This document shows, piece after piece, positions 1 through 14,189 of a stretch of DNA of 64,000 nt; within the stretch, counting starts at the first letter, position 1; each line of letters starts with the position of its first letter. The stretch comes from Erodium maritimum (lineage: Eukaryota; Streptophyta; Magnoliopsida; Geraniales; Geraniaceae), in assembly GCA_963921825.1 (NCBI GenBank), contig OY997589.1, forward strand, positions 46,758,638 to 46,822,637. The letters run 5' to 3'. Made by a program: the position numbers and the translations under genes. The notes under the pieces are model-generated. The model did no database searches. It worked only from the letters and a program-made list of their open reading frames with translations, and was not told where the DNA came from.

Positions 1-390
1 TAATGTCAGTCGGTCTGTCTTGCCGGTTGGTCTCGACACGTTTGAGCTGGGCCGGCCGATACCTCGCATGGATCGACATGTTTTACAGCACATTATGGCG
101 TGGAGGGCTTTTTTCTCGTAAGCCCGACCAATATTTGATTAGGCGACCTTTCAATTCTAATGAAACAAATTACTTGTCTGGATATCTTACCCCTAATAAC
201 GTGTTCTCTACCCCTACACCTATGAAATTTAAAAGTACGCTTGGGACTTGGGATGAGGTATTTCCATTTTGGAGTTGGACTAGTGCATGTGGGTGGTAGT
301 GGATTCCCGAAAGAGATAATTGAGGAGGAGGATATCATGGAGGAGGGTCGGAAGGTTTTTTTTGGAAGATAGTTTGGATGGAAAGGGATA

Positions 391-3300
391 ATGTGGAGTA
401 TTTTTCATGGAGAATCATCGGTGGACGACCGTTGTTTTGAGGTTGGTCCAGACAGACTAGAGGTGGGCCGGCTAATATTTAATGTCAGTCGGTCTGTCTT
501 GCCGGTTGGTCTCGACACGTTTGAGCTGGGCCGGCCGATACCTCGCATGGATCGACATGTTTTACAGCACATTATGGCGTGGAGGGCTTTTTTCTCGTAA
601 GCCCGACCAATATTTGATTAGGCGACCTTTCAATTCTAATGAAACAAATTACTTGTCTGGATATCTTACCCCTAATAACGTGTTCTCTACCCCTACACCT
701 ATGAAATTTAAGAGTACGCTTGGGACTTGGGATGAGGTATTTCCATTTTTGAGTTGGACTAGTGCATGTGGGTGGTAGTGGATTCGCGATAGAGATCATA
801 GAGGAGGAGGATGTCATGGAGGAGGGTCGGAAGGTATTTTTTGGAGGATAGGTTTGATAGAAAGGGATAATGTGGAGAAGTTTTCATGGAGAATCATCGG
901 TGGACGACCGTTGTTTTGAGGTTGGTCGAGACAGACTATAGGTGGGCCGGCTAATATTTAATGTTAGTCGGTCTGTCTTGCTGGTTGGTCTCGACAAGTT
1001 TGAGATGGGCCGGCCGATACCTCGCATCGATCGTCATGTTTTGCAGCACATTATGGCGCGATCGGCCTCTTTCTCGGAAGCTCGACTAATATTTGACTAT
1101 GCGACCTTTCAATTCTAATGAAACAAATTACTTGTCTGGATATCTTACCCCTAATAACGTGTTCTCTACCCCTACACCTATGAAATTTAAAAGTACGCTT
1201 GGGACTTGGGATGAGGTATTTCCATTTTTGAGTTGGACTAGTGCATGTGGGTGGTAGTGGATTCGCGATAGAGATCATAGAGGAGGAGGATGTCATGGAG
1301 GAGGGTCGGAAGGTATTTTTTGGAGGATAGGTTTGATGGAAAGAGATAATGTGGAGAAGTTTTCATGGAGAATCATCGGTGGACGACCGTTGTTTTGAGG
1401 TTGGTCGAGACAGACTATAGGTGGGCCGGCTAATATTTAATGTTAGTCGGTCTGTCTTGCTGGTTGGTCTCGACAAGTTTGAGCTGGGCCGGCCGATACC
1501 TCGCATCGATCGTCATGTTTTGCAGCACATTATGGCGCGATCGGCCTCTTTCTCGGAAGCTCGACTAATATTTGACTATGCGACCTTTCAGTTTTAATGA
1601 AACAAATTACTTTTCTGGATATCTTACCCCTAATAACTTGTTCTCTACCCTTACTCCTATGAAATTTATAAGTACGCTTGGGACTTGGGATGAGGTATTT
1701 TCATTTTGGAGCTGGACTAGTACATGTGGGTGATAGTGGATTCGCGAAAGAGATCATAGAGGAGGAGGATGTCATGGAGGAGGGTTAGAAGGTTTGGTTT
1801 TGAGGATAGGTTGGATGGAAAGAGATAATGTGGAGTAGTTTTCATGGAGAATCATCGGTGGACGACCGTTGTTTTGAGGTTGGTCGAGACAGACTAGAGG
1901 TGGGCCGGGTAATATCTAATGTCAGTCGGTCTCTCTTGCCGGTTGGTCTCGACACGTTTGAGCTGGGCCGGCCGATACCTCGCATGGATCGACATGTTTT
2001 ACAGCACATTATGGCGTGGAGGGCTTCTAATGAAACAAATTACTTGTCTGGATATCTTACCCCTAATAACGTGTTCTCTACCCTTACACCTATGACATTT
2101 ATAAGTACGCTTGGGACTTGGGATGAGTTATTTCCATTTTGGAGCTGGACTAGTACATGTGGGTGGTAGTAGATTCGAGAAAGAGATCATAGAGGAGGAG
2201 GATGTCATGGAGGAGGGTCGGAAGGTTTTTTTTGGAAGATAGTTTGGATGGAAAGGGATAATGTGGAGTATTTTTCATGGAGAATCATCGGTTGACGACC
2301 GTTGTTTTGAGGTTGGTCCAGACAGACTAGAGGTGGGCCGGCTAATATTTAATGTCAGTCGGTCTGTCTTGCCGGTTGGTCTCGACACGTTTGAGTTGGG
2401 CCGGCCGATACCTCGCATGGATCGACATGTTTTACAGCACATTATGGCGTGGAAGGCTTTTTTCTCGTAAGCCCGACCAATATTTGATTAGGCGACCTTT
2501 CAATTCTAATGAAACAAATTACTTGTCTGGATATCTTACCCCTAATAACGTGTTCTCTACCCCTACACCTATGAAATTTAAGAGTACGCTTGGGACTTGG
2601 GATGAGGTATTTCCATTTTTGAGTTGGACTAGTGCATGTGGGTGGTAGTGGATTCGCGATAGAGATCATAGAGGAGGAGGATGTCATGGAGGAGGGTCGG
2701 AAGGTATTTTTTGGAGGATAGGTTTGATGGAAAGGGATAATGTGGAGAAGTTTTCATGGAGAATCATCGGTGGACGACCGTTGTTTTGAGGTTGGTCGAG
2801 ACAGACTATAGGTGGGCCGGCTAATATTTAATGTTAGTCGGTCTGTCTTGCTGGTTGGTCTCGACAAGTTTGAGATGGGCCGGCCGATACCTCGCATCGA
2901 TCGTCATGTTTTGCAGCACATTATGGCGCGATCGGCCTCTTTCTCGGAAGCTCGACTAATATTTGACTATGCGACCTTTCAATTCTAATGAAACAAATTA
3001 CTTGTCTGGATATCTTACCCCTAATAACGTGTTCTCTACCCCTACACCTATGAAATTTAAAAGTACGCTTGGGACTTGGGATGAGGTATTTCCATTTTTG
3101 AGTTGGACTAGTGCATGTGGGTGGTAGTGGATTCGCGATAGAGATCATAGAGGAGGAGGATGTCATGGAGGAGGGTCGGAAGGTATTTTTTGGAGGATAG
3201 GTTTGATGGAAAGAGATAATGTGGAGAAGTTTTCATGGAGAATCATCGGTGGACGACCGTTGTTTTGAGGTTGGTCGAGACAGACTATAGGTGGGCCGGC

Positions 3301-4130
3301 TAATATTTAATGTTAGTCGGTCTGTCTTGCTGGTTGGTCTCGACAAGTTTGAGCTGGGCCGGCCGATACCTCGCATCGATCGTCATGTTTTGCAGCACAT
3401 TATGGCGCGATCGGCCTCTTTCTCGGAAGCTCGACTAATATTTGACTATGCGACCTTTCAGTTTTAATGAAACAAATTACTTTTCTGGATATCTTACCCC
3501 TAATAACTTGTTCTCTACCCTTACTCCTATGAAATTTATAAGTACGCTTGGGACTTGGGATGAGGTATTTTCATTTTGGAGCTGGACTAGTACATGTGGG
3601 TGATAGTGGATTCGCGAAAGAGATCATAGAGGAGGAGGATGTCATGGAGGAGGGTTAGAAGGTTTGGTTTTGAGGATAGGTTGGATGGAAAGAGATAATG
3701 TGGAGTAGTTTTCATGGAGAATCATCGGTGGACGACCGTTGTTTTGAGGTTGGTCGAGACAGACTAGAGGTGGGCCGGGTAATATCTAATGTCAGTCGGT
3801 CTCTCTTGCCGGTTGGTCTCGACACGTTTGAGCTGGGCCGGCCGATACCTCGCATGGATCGACATGTTTTACAGCACATTATGGCGTGGAGGGCTTCTAA
3901 TGAAACAAATTACTTGTCTGGATATCTTACCCCTAATAACGTGTTCTCTACCCTTACACCTATGACATTTATAAGTACGCTTGGGACTTGGGATGAGTTA
4001 TTTCCATTTTGGAGCTGGACTAGTACATGTGGGTGGTAGTAGATTCGAGAAAGAGATCATAGAGGAGGAGGATGTCATGGAGGAGGGTCGGAAGGTTTTT
4101 TTTGGAAGATAGTTTGGATGGAAAGGGATA
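391..4130 (+). repeat. Two tandem copies of a 1,870-bp four-monomer HOR
   Basis: Copies are 391-2260 and 2261-4130. Each has three 479-bp monomers followed by one 433-bp monomer carrying the 46-bp deletion (1828 and 3698). By eye they differ at only a handful of positions, for example GAGCTGGG near 526 against GAGTTGGG near 2396, and GGAGGGC against GGAAGGC about 50 bp further on. This indicates a very recent duplication of the whole block. Confidence 0.9.
1828..2260 (+). repeat. Deletion monomer, 433 bp (46 bp missing)
   Basis: The monomer reads GGAGGGCTTCTAATGAAAC near 2019-2037, where full monomers have 46 more bases between GGGCTTCT and TCTAATGAAAC. The deletion ends share TCT, which fits microhomology or slippage. 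The same joint recurs at 3698-4130 and 19053-19486, so it was inherited by HOR amplification and not formed three times. Confidence 0.9.
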
Positions 4131-7100
4131 ATGTGGAGTATTTTTCATGGAGAATCATCGGTTGACGACCGTTGTTTTGAGGTTGGTCCAGACAGACTAG
4201 AGGTGGGCCGGCTAATATTTAATGTCAGTCGGTCTGTCTTGCCGGTTGGTCTCGACACGTTTGAGCTGGGCCGGCCGATACCTCGCATGGATCGACATGT
4301 TTTACAGCACATTATGGCGTGGAGGGCTTTTTTCTCGTAAGCCCGACCAATATTTGATTAGGCGACCATTCAATTCTAATGAAACAAATTACTTGTCTGG
4401 ATATCTTACCCCTAATAACGTCTTCTCTACCCCTACACCTATGAAATTTAAGAGTACGCTTGGGACTTGGGATGAGGTATTTCCATTTTTGAGTTGGACT
4501 AGTGCATGTGGGTGGTAGTGGATTCGCGATAGAGATCATAGAGGAGGAGTATGTCATGGAGGAGGGTCGGAAGGTATTTTTTGGAGGATAGGTTTGATGG
4601 AAAGGGATAATGTGGAGAAGTTTTCATGGAGAATCATCGGTGGACGACCGGTTTTTTGAGGTTGGTCGAGACAGACTATAGGTGGGCCGGCTAATATTTA
4701 ATGTTAGTCGGTCTGTCTTGCTGGTTGGTCTCGACAAGTTTGAGCTGGGCCGGCCGATACCTCGCATCGATCGTCATGTTTTGCAGCACATTATGGCGCG
4801 ATCGGCCTCTTTCTCGGAAGCTCGACTAATATTTGACTATGCGACCTTTCAGTTTTAATGAAACAAATTACTTTTCTGGATATCTTACCCCTAATAACTT
4901 GTTCTCTACCCTTACTCCTATGAAATTTATAAGTACGCTTGGGACTTGGGATGAGTTATTTTCATTTTGGAGCTGGACTAGTACATGTGGGTGATAGTGG
5001 ATTCGCGAAAGAGATCATAGAGGAGGAGGATGTCATGGAGGAGGGTTAGAAGGTTTGGTTTTGAGGATAGGTTGGATGGAAAGAGATAATGTGGAGTAGT
5101 TTTCATGGAGAATCATCGGTGGACGACCGTTGTTTTGAGGTTGGTCGAGACAGACTAGAGGTGGGCCGGGTAATATCTAATGTCAGTCGGTCTCTCTTGC
5201 CGGTTGGTCTCGATACGTTTGAGCTGGGCCGGCCGATACCTCGCATGGATCGACATGTTTTACAGCACATTATGGCGTGGAGGGCTTCTTTCTCGTAAGC
5301 CCGACCAGTAATTGATTAGGCGACCTTTCAATTCTAATGAAACAAATTACTTGTCTGGATATCTTACCCCTAATAACGTGTTCTCTACCCTTACACCTAT
5401 GAAATTTATAAGTGCGGTTGGGACTTGGGATGAGGTATTTCCATTTTGGAGTTGGACTAGTGCATGTGGGTGGTAGTGGATTCCCGAAAGAGATAATTGA
5501 GGAGGAGGATATCATGGAGGAGGGTCGGAAGGTTTTTTTTGGAAGATAGTTTGGATGGAAAGGGATAATGTGGAGTATTTTTCATGGAGAATCATCGGTG
5601 GACGACCGTTGTTTTGAGGTTGGTCTAGACAGACTAGAGGTGGGCCGGCTAATATTTAATGTCAGTCGGTCTGTCTTGCCGGTTGGTCTCGACACGTTTG
5701 AGCTGGGCCGGCCGATACCTCGCATCGATCGACATGTTTTGTAGCACATTATGGCGCGATCGGCCTCTTTCTCGGAAGCTCGACTAATATTTGACTAGGC
5801 GAACTTTAAGTTCTAATGAAACAAATTACTTGTCTGGATATCTTACCCCTAATAACGTGTTCTCTACCCTTACACCTATGACATTTATAAGTACGCTTGG
5901 GACTTGGGATGAGGTATTTCCATTTTGGAGTTGGACTAGTGCATGTGGGTGGTAGTGGATTCCCGAAAGAGATCATTGAGGAGGAGGATATCATGGAGGA
6001 GGGTCGGAAGGTTTTTTTTGGAAGATAGTTTGGATGGAAAGGGATAATGTGGAGTATTTTTCATGGAGAATCATCGGTGGACGACCGTTGTTTTGAGGTT
6101 GGTCCAGACAGACTAGAGGTGGGCCGGCTAATATTTAATGTCAGTCGGTCTGTCTTGCCGGTTGGTCTCGACACGTTTGAGCTGGGCCGGCCGATACCTC
6201 GCATGGATCGACATGTTTTACAGCACATTATGGCGTGGAAGGCTTTTTTCTCGTAAGCCCGACCAATATTTGATTAGGCGACCTTTCAATTCTAATGAAA
6301 CAAATTACTTGTCTGGATATCTTACCCCTAATAACGTGTTCTCTACCCCTACACCTATGAAATTTAAAAGTACGCTTGGGACTTGGGATGAGGTATTTCC
6401 ATTTTTGAGTTGGACTAGTGCATGTGGGTGGTAGTGGATTCGCGATAGAGATCATAGAGGAGGAGGATGTCATGGAGGAGGGTCGGAAGGTATTTTTTAG
6501 AGGATAGGTTTGATGGAAAGGGATAATGTGGAGAAGTTTTCATGGAGAATCATCGGTGGACGACCGTTGTTTTGAGGTTGGTCGAGACAGACTATAGGTG
6601 GGCCGGCTAATATTTAATGTTAGTCGGTCTGTCTTGCTGGTTGGTCTCGACAAGTTTGAGCTGGGCCGGCCGATATCTCGCATCGATCGTCATGTTTTAC
6701 AGCACATTATGGCGTGGAGGGCTTTTTTCTCGTAAGCCCGACCAATATTTGATTAGGCGACCATTCAATTCTAATGAAACAAATTACTTGTCTGGATATC
6801 TTACCCCTAATAACGTCTTCTCTACCCCTACACCTATGAAATTTAAGAGTACGCTTGGGACTTGGGATGAGGTATTTCCATTTTTGAGTTGGACTAGTGC
6901 ATGTGGGTGGTAGTGGATTCGCGATAGAGATCATAGAGGAGGAGTATGTCATGGAGGAGGATCGGAAGGTATTTTTTGGAGGATAGGTTTGATGGAAAGG
7001 GATAATGTGGAGAAGTTTTCATGGAGAATCATCGGTGGACGACCGGTTTTTTGAGGTTGGTCGAGACAGACTATAGGTGGGCCGGCTAATATTTAATGTT

Positions 7101-10100
7101 AGTCGGTCTGTCTTGCTGGTTGGTCTCGACAAGTTTGAGCTGGGCCGGCCGATACCTCGCATCGATCGTCATGTTTTGCAGCACATTATGGCGCGATCGG
7201 CCTCTTTCTCGGAAGCTCGACTAATATTTGACTATGCGACCTTTCAGTTTTAATGAAACAAATTACTTTTCTGGATATCTTACCCCTAATAACTTGTTCT
7301 CTACCCTTACTCCTATGAAATTTATAAGTACGCTTGGGACTTGGGATGAGTTATTTTCATTTTGGAGCTGGACTAGTACATGTGGGTGATAGTGGATTCG
7401 CGAAAGAGATCATAGAGGAGGAGGATGTCATGGAGGAGGGTTAGAAGGTTTGGTTTTGAGGATAGGTTGGATGGAAAGAGATAATGTGGAGTAGTTTTCA
7501 TGGAGAATCATCGGTGGACGACCGTTGTTTTGAGGTTGGTCGAGACAGACTAGAGGTGGGCCGGGTAATATCTAATGTCAGTCGGTCTCTCTTGCCGGTT
7601 GGTCTCGATACGTTTGAGCTGGGCCGGCCGATACCTCGCATGGATCGACATGTTTTACAGCACATTATGGCGTGGAGGGCTTCTTTCTCGTAAGCCCGAC
7701 CAGTAATTGATTAGGCGACCTTTCAATTCTAATGAAACAAATTACTTGTCTGGATATCTTACCCCTAATAACGTGTTCTCTACCCTTACACCTATGAAAT
7801 TTATAAGTGCGGTTGGGACTTGGGATGAGGTATTTCCATTTTGGAGTTGGACTAGTGCATGTGGGTGGTAGTGGATTCCCGAAAGAGATAATTGAGGAGG
7901 AGGATATCATGGAGGAGGGTCGGAAGGTTTTTTTTGGAAGATAGTTTGGATGGAAAGGGATAATGTGGAGTATTTTTCATGGAGAATCATCGGTGGACGA
8001 CCGTTGTTTTGAGGTTGGTCCAGACAGACTAGAGGTGGGCCGGGTAATATTTAATGTCAGTCGGTCTCTCTTGCCGGTTGGTCTCGACACGTTTGAGCTG
8101 GGCCGGCCGATACCTCGCATGGATCGACATGTTTTACAGCACATTATGGCGTGGAGGGCTTCTTTCTCGTAAGCCCGACCAGTATTTGATTAGGCGACCT
8201 TTCAATTATAATGAAACAAATTACTTGTCTGGATATCTTACCCCTAATAACGTGTTCTCTACCCTTACACCTATGACATTTATAAGTACGCTTGGGACTT
8301 GGGATGAGTTATTTCCATTTTGGAGCTGGACTAGTACATGTGGGTGGTAGTAGATTCGAGAAAGAGATCATAGAGGAGGAGGATGTCATGGAGGAGGGTC
8401 GGAAGGTTTTTTTTGGAAGATAGTTTGGATGGAAAGGGATAATGTGGAGTATTTTTCATGGAGAATCATCGGTTGACGACCGTTGTTTTGAGGTTGGTCC
8501 AGACAGACTAGAGGTGGGCCGGCTAATATTTAATGTCAGTCGGTCTGTCTTGCCGGTTGGTCTCAACACGTTTGAGCTGGGCCGGCCGATACCTCGCATG
8601 GATCGACATGTTTTACAGCACATTATGGCGTGGAGGGCTTTTTTCTCGTAAGCCCGACCAATATTTGATTAGGCGACCATTCAATTCTAATGAAACAAAT
8701 TACTTGTCTGGATATCTTACCCCTAATAACGTCTTCTCTACCCCTACACCTATGAAATTTAAGAGTACGCTTGGGACTTGGGATGAGGTATTTCCATTTT
8801 TGAGTTGGACTAGTGCATGTGGGTGGTAGTGGATTCGCGATAGAGATCATAGAGGAGGAGTATGTCATGGAGGAGGGTCGGAAGGTATTTTTTAGAGGAT
8901 AGGTTTGATGGAAAGGGATAATGTGGAGAAGTTTTCATGGAGAATCATCGGTGGACGACCGGTTTTTTGAGGTTGGTCGAGACAGACTATAGGTGGGCCG
9001 GCTAATATTTAATGTTAGTCGGTCTGTCTTGCTGGTTGGTCTCGACAAGTTTGAGCTGGGCCGGCCGATACCTCGCATCGATCGTCATGTTTTGCAGCAC
9101 ATTATGGCGCGATCGGCCTCTTTCTCGGAAGCTCGACTAATATTTGACTATGCGACCTTTCAGTTTTAATGAAACAAATTACTTTTCTGGATATCTTACC
9201 CCTAATAACTTGTTCTCTACCCTTACTCCTATGAAATTTATAAGTACGCTTGGGACTTGGGATGAGTTATTTTCATTTTGGAGCTGGACTAGTACATGTG
9301 GGTGATAGTGGATTCGCGAAAGAGATCATAGAGGAGGAGGATGTCATGGAGGAGGGTTAGAAGGTTTGGTTTTGAGGATAGGTTGGATGGAAAGAGATAA
9401 TGTGGAGTAGTTTTCATGGAGAATCATCGGTGGACGACCGTTGTTTTGAGGTTGGTCGAGACAGACTAGAGGTGGGCCGGGTAATATCTAATGTCAGTCG
9501 GTCTCTCTTGCCGGTTGGTCTCGATACGTTTGAGCTGGGCCGGCCGATACCTCGCATGGATCGACATGTTTTACAGCACATTATGGCGTGGAGGGCTTCT
9601 TTCTCGTAAGCCCGACCAGTAATTGATTAGGCGACCTTTCAATTCTAATGAAACAAATTACTTGTCTGGATATCTTACCCCTAATAACGTGTTCTCTACC
9701 CTTACACCTATGAAATTTATAAGTGCGGTTGGGACTTGGGATGAGGTATTTCCATTTTGGAGTTGGACTAGTGCATGTGGGTGGTAGTGGATTCCCGAAA
9801 GAGATAATTGAGGAGGAGGATATCATGGAGGAGGGTCGGAAGGTTTTTTTTGGAAGATAGTTTGGATGGAAAGGGATAATGTGGAGTATTTTTCATGGAG
9901 AATCATCGGTGGACGACCGTTGTTTTGAGGTTGGTCCAGACAGACTAGAGGTGGGCCGGCTAATATTTAATGTCAGTCGGTCTGTCTTGCCGGTTGGTCT
10001 CGACACGTTTGAGCTGGGCCGGCCGATACCTCGCATCGATCGACATGTTTTGTAGCACATTATGGCGCGATCGGCCTCTTTCTCGGAAGCTCGACTAATA

Positions 10101-13100
10101 TTTGACTAGGCGAACTTTAAGTTCTAATGAAACAAATTACTTGTCTGGATATCTTACCCCTAATAACGTGTTCTCTACCCTTACACCTATGACATTTATA
10201 AGTACGCTTGGGACTTGGGATGAGGTATTTCCATTTTGGAGTTGGACTAGTGCATGTGGGTGGTAGTGGATTCCCGAAAGAGATCATTGAGGAGGAGGAT
10301 ATCATGGAGGAGGGTCGGAAGGTTTTTTTTGGAAGATAGTTTGGATGGAAAGGGATAATGTGGAGTATTTTTCATGGAGAATCATCGGTGGACGACCGTT
10401 GTTTTGAGGTTGGTCCAGACAGACTAGAGGTGGGCCGGCTAATATTTAATGTCAGTCGGTCTGTCTTGCCGGTTGGTCTCGACACGTTTGAGCTGGGCCG
10501 GCCGATACCTCGCATGGATCGACATGTTTTACAGCACATTATGGCGTGGAAGGCTTTTTTCTCGTAAGCCCGACCAATATTTGATTAGGCGACCTTTCAA
10601 TTCTAATGAAACAAATTACTTGTCTGGATATCTTACCCCTAATAACGTGTTCTCTACCCCTACACCTATGAAATTTAAAAGTACGCTTGGGACTTGGGAT
10701 GAGGTATTTCCATTTTTGAGTTGGACTAGTGCATGTGGGTGGTAGTGGATTCGCGATAGAGATCATAGAGGAGGAGGATGTCATGGAGGAGGGTCGGAAG
10801 GTATTTTTTAGAGGATAGGTTTGATGGAAAGGGATAATGTGGAGAAGTTTTCATGGAGAATCATCGGTGGACGACCGTTGTTTTGAGGTTGGTCGAGACA
10901 GACTATAGGTGGGCCGGCTAATATTTAATGTTAGTCGGTCTGTCTTGCTGGTTGGTCTCGACAAGTTTGAGCTGGGCCGGCCGATATCTCGCATCGATCG
11001 TCATGTTTTACAGCACATTATGGCGTGGAGGGCTTTTTTCTCGTAAGCCCGACCAATATTTGATTAGGCGACCATTCAATTCTAATGAAACAAATTACTT
11101 GTCTGGATATCTTACCCCTAATAACGTCTTCTCTACCCCTACACCTATGAAATTTAAGAGTACGCTTGGGACTTGGGATGAGGTATTTCCATTTTTGAGT
11201 TGGACTAGTGCATGTGGGTGGTAGTGGATTCGCGATAGAGATCATAGAGGAGGAGTATGTCATGGAGGAGGATCGGAAGGTATTTTTTGGAGGATAGGTT
11301 TGATGGAAAGGGATAATGTGGAGAAGTTTTCATGGAGAATCATCGGTGGACGACCGGTTTTTTGAGGTTGGTCGAGACAGACTATAGGTGGGCCGGCTAA
11401 TATTTAATGTTAGTCGGTCTGTCTTGCTGGTTGGTCTCGACAAGTTTGAGCTGGGCCGGCCGATACCTCGCATCGATCGTCATGTTTTGCAGCACATTAT
11501 GGCGCGATCGGCCTCTTTCTCGGAAGCTCGACTAATATTTGACTATGCGACCTTTCAGTTTTAATGAAACAAATTACTTTTCTGGATATCTTACCCCTAA
11601 TAACTTGTTCTCTACCCTTACTCCTATGAAATTTATAAGTACGCTTGGGACTTGGGATGAGTTATTTTCATTTTGGAGCTGGACTAGTACATGTGGGTGA
11701 TAGTGGATTCGCGAAAGAGATCATAGAGGAGGAGGATGTCATGGAGGAGGGTTAGAAGGTTTGGTTTTGAGGATAGGTTGGATGGAAAGAGATAATGTGG
11801 AGTAGTTTTCATGGAGAATCATCGGTGGACGACCGTTGTTTTGAGGTTGGTCGAGACAGACTAGAGGTGGGCCGGGTAATATCTAATGTCAGTCGGTCTC
11901 TCTTGCCGGTTGGTCTCGATACGTTTGAGCTGGGCCGGCCGATACCTCGCATGGATCGACATGTTTTACAGCACATTATGGCGTGGAGGGCTTCTTTCTC
12001 GTAAGCCCGACCAATAATTGATTAGGCGACCTTTCAATTCTAATGAAACAAATTACTTGTCTGGATATCTTACCCCTAATAACGTGTTCTCTACCCTTAC
12101 ACCTATGAAATTTATAAGTGCGGTTGGGACTTGGGATGAGGTATTTCCATTTTGGAGTTGGACTAGTGCATGTGGGTGGTAGTGGATTCCCGAAAGAGAT
12201 AATTGAGGAGGAGGATATCATGGAGGAGGGTCGGAAGGTTTTTTTTGGAAGATAGTTTGGATGGAAAGGGATAATGTGGAGTATTTTTCATGGAGAATCA
12301 TCGGTGGACGACCGTTGTTTTGAGGTTGGTCCAGACAGACTAGAGGTGGGCCGGGTAATATTTAATGTCAGTCGGTCTCTCTTGCCGGTTGGTCTCGACA
12401 CGTTTGAGCTGGGCCGGCCGATACCTCGCATGGATCGACATGTTTTACAGCACATTATGGCGTGGAGGGCTTCTTTCTCGTAAGCCCGACCAGTATTTGA
12501 TTAGGCGACCTTTCAATTATAATGAAACAAATTACTTGTCTGGATATCTTACCCCTAATAACGTGTTCTCTACCCTTACACCTATGACATTTATAAGTAC
12601 GCTTGGGACTTGGGATGAGTTATTTCCATTTTGGAGCTGGACTAGTACATGTGGGTGGTAGTAGATTCGAGAAAGAGATCATAGAGGAGGAGGATGTCAT
12701 GGAGGAGGGTCGGAAGGTTTTTTTTGGAAGATAGTTTGGATGGAAAGGGATAATGTGGAGTATTTTTCATGGAGAATCATCGGTTGACGACCGTTGTTTT
12801 GAGGTTGGTCCAGACAGACTAGAGGTGGGCCGGCTAATATTTAATGTCAGTCGGTCTGTCTTGCCGGTTGGTCTCAACACGTTTGAGCTGGGCCGGCCGA
12901 TACCTCGCATGGATCGACATGTTTTACAGCACATTATGGCGTGGAGGGCTTTTTTCTCGTAAGCCCGACCAATATTTGATTAGGCGACCATTCAATTCTA
13001 ATGAAACAAATTACTTGTCTGGATATCTTACCCCTAATAACGTCTTCTCTACCCCTACACCTATGAAATTTAAGAGTACGCTTGGGACTTGGGATGAGGT

Positions 13101-14189
13101 ATTTCCATTTTTGAGTTGGACTAGTGCATGTGGGTGGTAGTGGATTCGCGATAGAGATCATAGAGGAGGAGTATGTCATGGAGGAGGGTCGGAAGGTATT
13201 TTTTAGAGGATAGGTTTGATGGAAAGGGATAATGTGGAGAAGTTTTCATGGAGAATCATCGGTGGACGACCGGTTTTTTGAGGTTGGTCGAGACAGACTA
13301 TAGGTGGGCCGGCTAATATTTAATGTTAGTCGGTCTGTCTTGCTGGTTGGTCTCGACAAGTTTGAGCTGGGCCGGCCGATACCTCGCATCGATCGTCATG
13401 TTTTGCAGCACATTATGGCGCGATCGGCCTCTTTCTCGGAAGCTCGACTAATATTTGACTATGCGACCTTTCAGTTTTAATGAAACAAATTACTTTTCTG
13501 GATATCTTACCCCTAATAACTTGTTCTCTACCCTTACTCCTATGAAATTTATAAGTACGCTTGGGACTTGGGATGAGTTATTTTCATTTTGGAGCTGGAC
13601 TAGTACATGTGGGTGATAGTGGATTCGCGAAAGAGATCATAGAGGAGGAGGATGTCATGGAGGAGGGTTAGAAGGTTTGGTTTTGAGGATAGGTTGGATG
13701 GAAAGAGATAATGTGGAGTAGTTTTCATGGAGAATCATCGGTGGACGACCGTTGTTTTGAGGTTGGTCGAGACAGACTAGAGGTGGGCCGGGTAATATCT
13801 AATGTCAGTCGGTCTCTCTTGCCGGTTGGTCTCGATACGTTTGAGCTGGGCCGGCCGATACCTCGCATGGATCGACATGTTTTACAGCACATTATGGCGT
13901 GGAGGGCTTCTTTCTCGTAAGCCCGACCAGTAATTGATTAGGCGACCTTTCAATTCTAATGAAACAAATTACTTGTCTGGATATCTTACCCCTAATAACG
14001 TGTTCTCTACCCTTACACCTATGAAATTTATAAGTGCGGTTGGGACTTGGGATGAGGTATTTCCATTTTGGAGTTGGACTAGTGCATGTGGGTGGTAGTG
14101 GATTCCCGAAAGAGATAATTGAGGAGGAGGATATCATGGAGGAGGGTCGGAAGGTTTTTTTTGGAAGATAGTTTGGATGGAAAGGGATA
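4131..14189 (+). repeat. 4,311-bp nine-monomer HOR, about 2.3 copies
   Basis: Variant monomers recur at exactly 4,311 bp (9 x 479): 4131, 8442 and 12753; 5089, 9400 and 13711; 5568 and 9879; 6047 and 10358. Markers that recur with this spacing include TCATCGGTTGACG in the 4131-type monomer and GATCGACATGTTTTGTAGC in the 5568-type monomer. The third copy departs from the pattern near 14190, where the array switches to repeated tetramers. One difference seen between copies is CTCGACACG near 4252 against CTCAACACG near 8563 and 12874. Confidence 0.88.

Noticed and set aside
93..338. Minus-strand 81-codon open frame repeated in dozens of monomers of both subfamilies
   Set aside because: It recurs because the monomers are homogeneous. 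Between subfamilies many codons change the amino acid (for example PTQKWKYLIPSPKRT against QDPKWKYLIPCPKRT), and some monomers shorten it to 62 codons. No family, codon bias or promoter supports it.
300..340. GAGGAGGAGGA tract followed by ATG resembling a bacterial ribosome-binding site
   Set aside because: The window is plant nuclear DNA and no supported gene follows. It is a purine-rich part of the satellite monomer.
482..778. Plus-strand 98- and 69-codon frames in each monomer
   Set aside because: They overlap each other in different frames, are broken by single substitutions in type Z (for example ACTATAGG) and lose their shared end in region C. They are not conserved as coding sequence.
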